Origin: Clostridiaceae bacterium
GTDB lineage: Bacteria > Bacillota > Clostridia > Peptostreptococcales > Natronincolaceae
DNA length: 64,000 nucleotides
Reading direction: 5' to 3'
Assembly: GCA_018432235.1 (NCBI GenBank)
Contig: JAHDLO010000015.1
Span: 186,001 to 250,000 of the forward strand
The notes under the pieces were generated by a model. The model saw nothing but the letters and a program-made list of their open reading frames with translations. It made no database searches and was not told where the DNA came from. The position numbers and the translations under genes were made by a program. Each line of letters begins with the position of its first letter. Positions within the stretch are counted from its first letter, which is position 1. Shown here piece after piece: positions 9,076 to 16,644 of the stretch.

Positions 9076-11061
9076 ATGATCGGTAAATTACTAGGGAACA
9101 GATATGAAATAGTAGAGAAAATAGGCGGCGGTGGCATGGCTGTGGTCTATAAAGCTAAATGCAATCTCCTTAATCGCTATGTAGCAGTTAAGATTTTAAG
9201 ATCAGAGTTTACTAATGACCGTGATTTAATTAATAAGTTTAAGGGTGAATCACAGGCGGCTGCTAGCTTATCCCATCCTAATATTGTAAACATATATGAT
9301 GTCGGCGAATCTGAGGATATTTATTACATCGTAATGGAATATGTTAAAGGCAGAACTCTTAAAGAGGTTATAAAGGAGGAGGGGCCATTAGCTGAGGATA
9401 CGATAATAGATTATTCAAAGCAAATTGCGTATGCGTTACAGCACGCCCATCAAAATCATATTATCCATCGTGATATAAAGCCCCATAATATCCTTATAAC
9501 CGGTGACAATAGAGCCAAGGTGACGGATTTCGGTATTGCGGTGGCTGCCACCTCCTCCACATTGACAAATGCCGGCAGTGTTATAGGCTCAGTGCATTAC
9601 TTTTCACCTGAACAGGCAAGGGGCGGGTATACGGACGAGAAATCAGACCTGTATTCCCTTGGTATAGTGATGTATGAGATGGCAACAGCCAGAGTACCCT
9701 TCGAGGGAGAAAGTCCGATAACAGTGGCCCTAAAGCATATTCAAGAAAAGCCTGCTCAGCCGTCGAAGATAAATCCGTCGGTATCTAAGAGCCTAGAGGA
9801 TATTATCATGAAGCTGATGCAAAAGGAGCAGTCTTCACGGTATCAAAGCACGGCTTCATTGATAGAGGACTTAAATAAGCTTAAGAACAATGCATTAACT
9901 GCTGTATATATGGAGCCTGTCAGTGAGGAGGATTCTCCTACCCAGGTTATACCAACCGTAAGAGATGTGGACCTTGAGGGGATAACACCGAGAGAATCGG
10001 AAAAACCAAGGGTAAAGGGTAAGGGTAAAAGCAACAAGGGCGTTATATTTGCTGCTGTTACTCTGGCTTTGATAGCTTCGCTTTTGTTTTTATTTGGTGT
10101 ATTTTATGCGGGCAATTGGCTGAAGTCAAGCGAAATTAAGGTACCTCAGCTAACGGGCAAGTCATTGGAACAGGCCGAGGCAGAGGTTGCAGCCCTTGGC
10201 TTGAGGCTTAAACCAAGCACAAGACATGACAGTGAAGTTGAGAAGGATATTATTATAAGCCAAAAGCAGGAGGCGGGAACTACGGTAAAGAAGAACTTTC
10301 CTGTAGAAGTTGTGGTGAGCTTGGGCAGCAGGCCGACTAAGGTGCCTGACATTACCTATAAGTTCTTGACGGATGCTGAATTAGATCTAAAGAATGCAGG
10401 CCTAGAAATAGGTGACGTAGATAATGAGTTCAGTGAATACGAGGTTGGTCGGGTTATTAGCCAGGATCCTCTGAAGGATGCTGAGGTACCGGAGGGCTCA
10501 AAGGTCAATGTTGTCATTAGCAAGGGTAAGGAAACTGTGCCCTTCAGGATGATATCTGTTGAGGGCCAAGATATAGCAAGAGCTATAGAAATGCTGACTT
10601 CACTCAATTTAGTGGTTGAAGAGCCCATCGAGGCTTATCACCCAACAATTCCAAAGGGTATTGTCATACAGCAGAGCATCCCATTGAACCAGGAGGTTGA
10701 GGAGGGGACAGCGATACTTCTTACTGTAAGCAAGGGACCAGAGCCTCAGGAAGGGGGAGCCAATGGCGAGAACGACGATGAGAATGGTGAGGATGCAGCC
10801 AATACCTCAACACAGCCTGTAAAGACTAGCAAAATATTAGAATTGAATTTAAGAGATCTACCTAATTCTTCAGTTGAAGTGAAGATATATCAAAAGATCG
10901 GTAACCAACTGGTAGAAAGCTATAGCAAAGTGTATAACACCACAGCAAACACCGGAGTAAATGACAATATTTTTAAAGTTACACTAACTGACAGTGGCAC
11001 ACAAACCTTTGAAATATATATCAATGGAAAATATGATTCAACAAAAACAATCAATTTTTAG
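9076..11061 (+). CDS. prkC: Membrane serine/threonine kinase with PASTA domains
   Basis: 661 residues. Cytoplasmic kinase domain: glycine loop IGGGGMAVVYKA (17-27), Lys39, catalytic HRDIKPHN with Asp133, DFGIA, and the activation segment ending SPEQARG. A basic juxtamembrane stretch precedes one membrane helix (about 322-347). Outside the cell follow three PASTA repeats (about 350-555) that sense muropeptides and lipid II. After an acidic, Gly/Asn-rich linker there is an extra beta-rich C-terminal domain of about 90 residues that I do not recognise. Forms a unit with prpC and rsgA. Confidence 0.95.
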   Translation: MIGKLLGNRYEIVEKIGGGGMAVVYKAKCNLLNRYVAVKILRSEFTNDRDLINKFKGESQAAASLSHPNIVNIYDVGESEDIYYIVMEYVKGRTLKEVIKEEGPLAEDTIIDYSKQIAYALQHAHQNHIIHRDIKPHNILITGDNRAKVTDFGIAVAATSSTLTNAGSVIGSVHYFSPEQARGGYTDEKSDLYSLGIVMYEMATARVPFEGESPITVALKHIQEKPAQPSKINPSVSKSLEDIIMKLMQKEQSSRYQSTASLIEDLNKLKNNALTAVYMEPVSEEDSPTQVIPTVRDVDLEGITPRESEKPRVKGKGKSNKGVIFAAVTLALIASLLFLFGVFYAGNWLKSSEIKVPQLTGKSLEQAEAEVAALGLRLKPSTRHDSEVEKDIIISQKQEAGTTVKKNFPVEVVVSLGSRPTKVPDITYKFLTDAELDLKNAGLEIGDVDNEFSEYEVGRVISQDPLKDAEVPEGSKVNVVISKGKETVPFRMISVEGQDIARAIEMLTSLNLVVEEPIEAYHPTIPKGIVIQQSIPLNQEVEEGTAILLTVSKGPEPQEGGANGENDDENGEDAANTSTQPVKTSKILELNLRDLPNSSVEVKIYQKIGNQLVESYSKVYNTTANTGVNDNIFKVTLTDSGTQTFEIYINGKYDSTKTINF

Positions 11062-11071
11062 GAGGAATTAA

Positions 11072-11950
11072 ATGAAGGAGGGTATAATCACTAAGGGGAT
11101 TGGCGGCTTTTATTATGTAGACCATCAGGGAGTCATATACGAATGCAAAGCAAGGGGTATTTTTAGAAAAAATAACCTCACTCCTATGGTGGGAGACCGA
11201 GTGATGATATCTATATTGAATCAAGAGAAAGGACTAGGGGTTGTCGAGGAAATACTGGAGAGGGAAACTGAGCTGATAAGGCCGGCGGTAGCCAATGTTA
11301 ACCAGGCTATAGTCGTGTTTGCAGTAACCCAACCGGAGCCAAACCTCAGCCTTCTGGATCGCTTTACCGTATTGGCTGAAAGCCAGGGCTTGGATATTAC
11401 AATATGTCTAAACAAGGTGGATCTCCTGCCAGAGGCGGCATATCAAGAAATAGTCGATATATATACCTCCACCGGCTATAGCGTCATATTGACCAGCAAA
11501 AAGGATGGCAAGGGAATAGCCGCGCTTAAGGAGGCCCTCAAAGATAAAATAACCGTTTTTGCAGGACCCTCGGGGGTTGGAAAATCCTCCCTTTTAAATC
11601 AAATTCAATCCAATATCCTTCTCCAAACAGGAGAGTTAAGCAGCAAGACCGACAGAGGCAAGCATACCACCCGGCATGTTGAGCTAATTGCTGTGGCGGG
11701 GCTGGGCTGGGTTGTGGATACACCGGGCTTTAGCTCCCTTGCATTGGATTTTATGGCGGCAGAGGACCTACCCTACTGCTTTAATGAATTTCATCCCTAC
11801 ATAGAGGATTGCAAATTTAACTCCTGTCTACATAATAACGAACCGCAATGTGCAGTGAAGCAGGCGGTTGAGGAAGGTAAAATACACATCAGCAGATATG
11901 AAAGCTATCGATTATTTTTAGAGGAAATCAAGAAAAACAGGAGGTATTAA
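11072..11950 (+). CDS. rsgA: Ribosome small subunit-dependent GTPase RsgA
   Basis: 292 residues with AGGAGG 8 bases before the ATG. It is a late assembly factor for the 30S subunit. The GTPase motifs are circularly permuted as the family requires: an N-terminal OB fold, then NKVDLL (G4), then GPSGVGKSS (G1) and DTPGF (G3). The C-terminal zinc module has cysteines and histidine in CKFNSCLHNNEPQC. It lies 10 bases after prkC and 1 base before rpe, the usual clostridial arrangement. Confidence 0.95.
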   Translation: MKEGIITKGIGGFYYVDHQGVIYECKARGIFRKNNLTPMVGDRVMISILNQEKGLGVVEEILERETELIRPAVANVNQAIVVFAVTQPEPNLSLLDRFTVLAESQGLDITICLNKVDLLPEAAYQEIVDIYTSTGYSVILTSKKDGKGIAALKEALKDKITVFAGPSGVGKSSLLNQIQSNILLQTGELSSKTDRGKHTTRHVELIAVAGLGWVVDTPGFSSLALDFMAAEDLPYCFNEFHPYIEDCKFNSCLHNNEPQCAVKQAVEEGKIHISRYESYRLFLEEIKKNRRY

Positions 11951-11951
11951 A

Positions 11952-12620
11952 ATGATTAAACTGGCACCATCTATATTATCAGCAGATTTTTCCCAACTGC
12001 TGCAGGAGGTTAAAAAAGTTGAAGCCGCTGGTTGTGAATTGCTGCATATAGATGTTATGGACGGCCATTTCGTACCCAACATAACAATAGGCCCTTTAGT
12101 AGTAAACAGCCTTAAGGGTAAAACCAACATGATCTTAGATGTTCATTTAATGATAGAAAGTCCAGACCAATATATTTCAGAGTTTATCAAAGCTGGGGCG
12201 GATATTATTTCTGTTCATGCAGAGGCCTGCAGACACTTGCATCGGACTATCCAGCTGATCAAGCAGCTTGGAGCAAAGGCCTGTGTATCATTAAATCCTG
12301 CAACGCCTTTAAATGCCATAGAGCATGTGCTGGCGGATTTGGATATGGTTTTGCTGATGACGGTTAATCCAGGCTTTGGGGGACAGCAGTTTATAGCATC
12401 TTCTATAGAGAAGATTAAAAAGCTAAAGGCTATGATTGATACTAGAGGATTAAAAATCGATATTCAGGTGGATGGTGGTATTAAAGCCGACAACATCCAT
12501 CTGGTTACTGAAGCAGGAGCGAATATTATCGTGGCTGGGTCGGCTATCTTTAACAGCAATAATATTGAAGAGACGGTTACACTTATGAGAAGGAATGCAG
12601 AGGGGACTGGAGATAAATAA
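11952..12620 (+). CDS. rpe: Ribulose-phosphate 3-epimerase
   Basis: 222 residues, a TIM barrel that interconverts ribulose 5-phosphate and xylulose 5-phosphate in the pentose phosphate pathway. Recognised by LAPSILSADF at the N-terminus, HIDVMDGHFVPN, DVHLMIESP and MTVNPGFGGQ. The ribosome binding site CAGGAGG overlaps the end of rsgA. Its stop codon overlaps the thiN start by one base (TAATG). Confidence 0.95.
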   Translation: MIKLAPSILSADFSQLLQEVKKVEAAGCELLHIDVMDGHFVPNITIGPLVVNSLKGKTNMILDVHLMIESPDQYISEFIKAGADIISVHAEACRHLHRTIQLIKQLGAKACVSLNPATPLNAIEHVLADLDMVLLMTVNPGFGGQQFIASSIEKIKKLKAMIDTRGLKIDIQVDGGIKADNIHLVTEAGANIIVAGSAIFNSNNIEETVTLMRRNAEGTGDK

Positions 12621-13258
12621 TGAAGGCTGTAATAGTGACTAACGGAGATATAAAAAATCTTCTGCAGCTAAAGCATATATTGACGGCGGCAGACTGGATC
12701 ATATGTGCCGACGGTGCGGCAAAATACCTTATGGCTATTGACATTGTTCCTCATATTTTATTGGGGGATTTGGACTCAATAGATGGTGAGGCGTTAAATT
12801 GGATGACTGATAGGGGAGTAGAGCCAGTTCGATTTCCCGCTAGAAAGGATGCTACCGACACTGAGCTGGCGGTGGATTATGCCATGGCACTTTCGCCGGA
12901 GGAAATCACCATAGTTGGTGGTGTTGGTAGCAGATGGGATCACAGCCTCAGCAACATTCTCTTATTAAAGAAGCTATTGAATCACGGGATAAGTGGCTGG
13001 ATTGTAAATGAAAACAATGAAATTACAATTATAGATTCTAGCCTAGAGCTGGAGGGGAAAAAGGGGGATATCGTCTCCATCATACCAATTTCTGCCATCG
13101 TAAAGGGGGTTAATCTCTACGGCCTTGAATATCCCTTGGTGGACAGAACGATACCAATGGGTAGCTCTCTGGGAATAAGCAATTGCTTCAAGGATACAAA
13201 GGCCAAAATTTCCTTGACGGAAGGCATATTATTGGTGATTAAATCCAAAGAAGAGTAA
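12620..13258 (+). CDS. thiN: Thiamine pyrophosphokinase
   Basis: 212 residues. It converts thiamine and ATP to thiamine diphosphate. The N-terminal catalytic domain shows ICADGAAKYL, LGDLDSID and DATDTELAVDYA, followed by GGVGSRWDHSLSNI; a small C-terminal beta domain binds thiamine. Its start is translationally coupled to rpe. It is the last gene of the prpC-prkC-rsgA-rpe-thiN group; a terminator lies about 160 bases downstream. Confidence 0.92.
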   Translation: MKAVIVTNGDIKNLLQLKHILTAADWIICADGAAKYLMAIDIVPHILLGDLDSIDGEALNWMTDRGVEPVRFPARKDATDTELAVDYAMALSPEEITIVGGVGSRWDHSLSNILLLKKLLNHGISGWIVNENNEITIIDSSLELEGKKGDIVSIIPISAIVKGVNLYGLEYPLVDRTIPMGSSLGISNCFKDTKAKISLTEGILLVIKSKEE

Positions 13259-13288
13259 TGAATAAAATAGTATGATGTAGATTAGCGG

Positions 13289-13338
13289 TAGGTTTATGCA
13301 AAGTCAAAGGTTTACTGCTTAGTGCTCCAGGGGCTAAT
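13289..13338 (+). repeat. Diverged intergenic repeat, copy 1
   Basis: This stretch, from TAGGTTTATGCAAAG to GGGGCTAAT, aligns with 16464-16512. Over the first 32 positions there are 23 matches, with nearly all differences being transitions, and both copies end in GGGGCTAAT. It lies in a 254-base gap after thiN that also holds an inverted repeat AGGGGCT (13329-13335) / AGCCCCT (13367-13373). Confidence 0.35.
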
Positions 13339-13421
13339 TGATTAAATTTTATCTTAATAAGGGTACAGCCCCTTAACAACCCTCGATTTCATAGGAATTA
13401 ATACGAACTTTTCTATCGTAT

Positions 13422-13467
13422 AAAAAAATGCCATCCGATTAAAAAAAGCGGTGGCATTTTGCTTTTT
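13422..13467 (+). terminator. Terminator downstream of thiN
   Basis: Stem AAAATGCCA / TGGCATTTT, extended inside by CCG/CGG with a bulge, followed by GCTTTTTG. Confidence 0.6.
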
Positions 13468-13512
13468 GCTGAATATGATAATATAGATACCAAAAAAAAA
13501 GAAGGTGATGCT

Positions 13513-13677
13513 ATGTTTAGGAAAAGACGACGCCATCATTCCTTTGGCAACCTATTGGGCTTGATTTTTATAGTGGTGGGGGTTATTGTACTGATCTATG
13601 CGATACCCTTTAAGTTCTGGGTGTTTATATTGGGCTTTGGCTGCTTCATTATAGGCATCATTATTTCGAAATTTTAA
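13513..13677 (+). CDS. Small membrane protein of unknown function
   Basis: 54 residues. The frame is open further upstream, but GAAGGTGATG lies just before ATG 13513. The protein begins with a very basic stretch (FRKRRRHHS) and then consists of two hydrophobic segments (about 14-32 and 36-52) separated by Phe-Lys-Phe-Trp. No known family is recognised. It sits alone between two terminators and runs convergent to rpmB. The good ribosome binding site and topology support a real gene. Confidence 0.6.
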   Translation: MFRKRRRHHSFGNLLGLIFIVVGVIVLIYAIPFKFWVFILGFGCFIIGIIISKF

Positions 13678-13768
13678 TAAAAGCAAAGCTTACAGATAAG
13701 CTACATCAGTTTTACCTCTACAAATACTGCCAAGCTGGTGGTTTAAAGATGATATTGGTTAAAAAAAT

Positions 13769-13808
13769 GAAATATAAAAAGCCTACCTTTTGGTGGCTTT
13801 TATATTAT
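13769..13808. terminator. Bidirectional terminator between the small membrane gene and rpmB
   Basis: Stem AATATAAAAAGCC / GGCTTTTATATT with a loop of about 11 bases. The A- and T-rich arms let it act on both strands. Confidence 0.7.
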
Positions 13809-13832
13809 CACTATTTAAGTAGTAAGTGTCAA

Positions 13833-14024
13833 TTATAATGCTCTTTCTACTTTACCTGAACGTAAACATCTTGTACAAACGTTCAGTTTCTTTGGTACAC
13901 CGTTAACAATTGCTCTCACACTTCTAAGATTTGGAGACCAGGTTCTTTTGTTATGACGGTTTGAGTGACTCACTTGGTTTCCGAAAACCTTTCCTTTAGC
14001 GCAAATGTCACATACTTTAGCCAC
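13833..14024 (-). CDS. rpmB: Large ribosomal subunit protein bL28
   Basis: 63 residues. The open frame begins 9 bases earlier at a GTG that lies inside the AAAGGAGGTG ribosome binding site. The GTG at 14024, 8 bases after AAAGGAGG, is therefore the start and gives the family N-terminus AKVCDICAKG. Two CxxC pairs (CDIC and CTRC) show the zinc-binding form of bL28. It is transcribed away from asp23-fakA, as in Bacillus, with its own promoter. Confidence 0.95.
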   Translation of the reverse strand: MAKVCDICAKGKVFGNQVSHSNRHNKRTWSPNLRSVRAIVNGVPKKLNVCTRCLRSGKVERAL

Positions 14025-14069
14025 GATGAACACCTCCTTTAAGTACGGTTCAAACTTAAAAACATAATA

Positions 14070-14098
14070 ATAGTATCACATATAAATTCATTTTGCAA
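14070..14098 (-). promoter_or_regulatory. Promoter of rpmB
   Basis: On the minus strand, TTGCAA (14098-14093) and TACTAT (14075-14070) are separated by exactly 17 bases. The -10 lies about 45 bases before the rpmB start. Confidence 0.55.
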
Positions 14099-14269
14099 TA
14101 TTTATAGTAAATTTATTCATGCCATGTAGGGTTAGTAGAACAAATTTTTCCTTGCGGAGATACCATTGATTATTATATCAGAAATATAACAGAATGTATA
14201 GATGAATAAAAAATACTTCTTCGAATTTACCATATAGGATACTCAGATAGGGATACTACAGTTTAATTG

Positions 14270-14298
14270 TTGAACTATTGCTGAATTTCATATACAAT
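14270..14298 (+). promoter_or_regulatory. Promoter of asp23-fakA
   Basis: TTGAAC (14270-14275), a 17-base spacer and TACAAT (14293-14298), about 100 bases before the asp23 start. Confidence 0.5.
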
Positions 14299-14399
14299 AG
14301 GTTTATACATAATCCATTTTCATGAAAAATTTCTATTTGGTATATACTTATACTAGACAGTATGTTTGATAACTAAAAGGATAATGAAGGAGGGGTAAT

Positions 14400-14756
14400 A
14401 TGCCTGGCAAATTGACTAATGATTTAGGTGCGATAGTTATTGATGACCATGTTCTAGCCTCAATAGCCGGTTTGTCCGCTATGGAGTGCTATGGATTAGT
14501 AGGAATGGCAGCAAAATCTACTGCCAGTGGTCTCGTAGAGCTTTTAAAGAGAGAGCAGTCCAGTAAGGGTGTGAAGGTTCAGACAGAAAACGATATGATT
14601 ATGATTGACCTATTTGTGGTTGTGGAATTTGGTACAAGAATTTCTGTTGTTGCCAACAATATTATTGAAAAAGTAAAGTATAATATCGAACACTTAACTG
14701 GCATGAAGGTAAAGAAGGTAAATATCAATGTGCAAGGAGTTCGAGTTGAAAAGTAA
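14400..14756 (+). CDS. Asp23/Gls24 family protein (YloU)
   Basis: 118 residues, preceded by GAAGGAGGGG. The opening GAIVIDDHVLASIAGLSAME and the later VVVEFGTRISVVANNI are characteristic of the Asp23/Gls24 family, the cytoplasmic membrane-associated envelope stress proteins. It lies 24 bases upstream of fakA, the invariant pairing in Firmicutes (yloU-yloV). The exact function is unclear. Confidence 0.9.
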   Translation: MPGKLTNDLGAIVIDDHVLASIAGLSAMECYGLVGMAAKSTASGLVELLKREQSSKGVKVQTENDMIMIDLFVVVEFGTRISVVANNIIEKVKYNIEHLTGMKVKKVNINVQGVRVEK

Positions 14757-14780
14757 GGTTAAGCTAAGGAGGTTCTAGGG

Positions 14781-16406
14781 TTGATAGTAGAATATATTGA
14801 TGGACAACTATTGAAAAGGATGATTGTGGAGGGTGCCCAAACATTAGAAAAGAACAAGCAGGCGGTTAACGCATTAAATGTATTCCCTGTTCCCGACGGT
14901 GATACCGGTACCAACATGTCATTGACCATGCAATCTGCAGTCAGAGAGGTTAATAACGTTAAAAGCTGTACCATAGAGAATGTTGCAAATGCCCTTGCCA
15001 ATGGATCTTTAATGGGAGCCAGAGGCAACTCAGGTGTGATACTGTCCCAGCTGTTTAGAGGCTTTGCCAAGGGAATGGCGGGTAAGGAAATACTGTCGGT
15101 GGAGGATTTGGCAACGGCCTTAAAGCTGGGGTCAGATACTGCCTATAAGGCTGTTATGAAGCCGGTAGAGGGGACAATACTAACTGTAGCCAGAGAAAGC
15201 GCAGAAAGGGCAGTGGAAATAGCCACTACTGAAAAGGATATCGTCAGCTTTATTGAAAAGGTAATTCTTCAGGCAGAAGATACATTAAAAAGAACACCTG
15301 ATATGCTGAAGGTCCTGAAGGATGCCGGTGTCGTTGATTCCGGTGGAAAGGGCTTAATTTTTATCTATCAGGGCGCTTTGGCGGCCATAACCGGAAAAGA
15401 GACAGAGATTCAGGCCTATGATGACAAGGTTGGCGCTATCCATGTGGAGGAAGAGCCGGTTATTGGAGATTTACAGTTCGGATATTGTACCGAATTTATT
15501 TTACATGCGAAAAATGCCCATATAGATAGCTTCAGAGACAGCATTAAGGACTATGGCGATTCTGTTCTTGTGGTGGGCAACGAAGATATTATTAAGGTTC
15601 ATATCCACACCAATCATCCCGGTGAAGTGATGGAAAAGGCCTTGAGGCTGGGTTATCTTGCAGATATAAAAATTGACAATATGAATCTGCAGCACAGACA
15701 TGAGATTTTTGAAGAGGAAGCAGAGGTAACCACCAGAAGAGAGCCCCAAAAGCCCTATGGCTTTATTGCTGTTACTATGGGGGATGGTCTAACTAAGATA
15801 TTTAATGACTTTGGCGTGGATTGTGTCATCGAGGGCGGTCAAACCATGAATCCCAGTACAGAGGATTTTATTAAGGCCATCGATGAAATTGATGCCGGTA
15901 ATATCTATATTTTCCCCAATAACAGTAATATTATAATGGCTGCCAATCAGGCAAAGGCTATTTCTGATAAGAATATCACCGTTATACCTACTAAATCAGT
16001 ACCGCAGGGTATTTCGGCATTATTGGCCTTTAATGAGGACTTTACGCCTGAGGATAATGAAAGGGATATGCTGGAGGCCATAAAGCATGTAAAGACAGGG
16101 CAGGTAACCTATGCCGTTAGAGATACCAGCTTCAATGATATTCCGATTTCAACAGGTGACATATTGGGTATAGGCAATGGTGAGATCAAAGCCGTAGGTA
16201 AGGAAATCCCAGCGGTTTCGACGGCGCTTTTGGAGAGCTTAGTCGGTGAAGAGGATGAAATCATAACTTTATTTTATGGTGAGGATATCGATGAGGCTAC
16301 AGCTGCTGAGCTGGTGGCATCCTTGCAGGAGAAGTTCCCGGATTGCGAAATAGAAATGTACTACGGCGGCCAACCGCTATACTATTATATATTTTCTGTA
16401 GAATAA
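14781..16406 (+). CDS. fakA: Fatty acid kinase catalytic subunit FakA (YloV, DAK2 domain)
   Basis: 541 residues from a TTG start with AAGGAGG upstream. The N-terminal DAK2 nucleotide-binding domain has the magnesium-binding VFPVPDGDTGTNM (34-46, with Asp39 and Asp41) and GARGNSGVILSQ. The middle and C-terminal DegV-like domains complete the family length. FakA phosphorylates exogenous fatty acids held by a FakB partner so that PlsX/PlsY can use them; no fakB gene is in the window. The assignment rests on homology to YloV/FakA, older annotation being dihydroxyacetone kinase-like. Confidence 0.9.
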   Translation: MIVEYIDGQLLKRMIVEGAQTLEKNKQAVNALNVFPVPDGDTGTNMSLTMQSAVREVNNVKSCTIENVANALANGSLMGARGNSGVILSQLFRGFAKGMAGKEILSVEDLATALKLGSDTAYKAVMKPVEGTILTVARESAERAVEIATTEKDIVSFIEKVILQAEDTLKRTPDMLKVLKDAGVVDSGGKGLIFIYQGALAAITGKETEIQAYDDKVGAIHVEEEPVIGDLQFGYCTEFILHAKNAHIDSFRDSIKDYGDSVLVVGNEDIIKVHIHTNHPGEVMEKALRLGYLADIKIDNMNLQHRHEIFEEEAEVTTRREPQKPYGFIAVTMGDGLTKIFNDFGVDCVIEGGQTMNPSTEDFIKAIDEIDAGNIYIFPNNSNIIMAANQAKAISDKNITVIPTKSVPQGISALLAFNEDFTPEDNERDMLEAIKHVKTGQVTYAVRDTSFNDIPISTGDILGIGNGEIKAVGKEIPAVSTALLESLVGEEDEIITLFYGEDIDEATAAELVASLQEKFPDCEIEMYYGGQPLYYYIFSVE

Positions 16407-16437
16407 AAGAAGCAGCTATATGCTGTTTTCTTTTATT
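16405..16437 (+). terminator. Terminator after fakA
   Basis: Arms AAAAGAAGCAGC and GCTGTTTTCTTTT around a TATAT loop, then TATTTG. It starts within the fakA stop codon. Confidence 0.6.
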
Positions 16438-16463
16438 TGAGGCGCCAACAATCGGAGTGGATA

Positions 16464-16512
16464 TAGGCTTGTACAAAGCTAAGGGTTTATCCCTTCATTG
16501 ACTGGGGCTAAT
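16464..16512 (+). repeat. Diverged intergenic repeat, copy 2
   Basis: Aligned with 13289-13338: 23 of 32 positions match before a short variable part, and both end in GGGGCTAAT. It lies between the fakA terminator and recG. The core AAAGCTAAGGGTTTATCCCT also resembles 43204-43222 near rimM. Confidence 0.35.
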
Positions 16513-16644
16513 AGCATATGATTTTTATGAAGTTGGCCAAGGGTTAATATACAGAAATCTTAGACTGTGTCGAATATACTGTATGTCTTTAATATGCAGA
16601 TTATTTTTAATTCAAGCAAAAGGAAATTGTTGGGAGTGAGGCGC

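Larger units (their letters stand above)
14025..14399. other. Divergent intergenic region rpmB / asp23
   Basis: About 375 AT-rich bases without a gene. It holds the rpmB promoter on the minus strand and the asp23 promoter on the plus strand. No further reading frame with a ribosome binding site was seen. Confidence 0.6.

Noticed and set aside
16567..16644. Upstream GTG start of recG giving 26 extra residues
   Set aside because: The upstream GTG-TCG-AAT-ATA-CTG by chance reads the same as the true start (MSNIL), but it has no ribosome binding site and family proteins begin at 16645.
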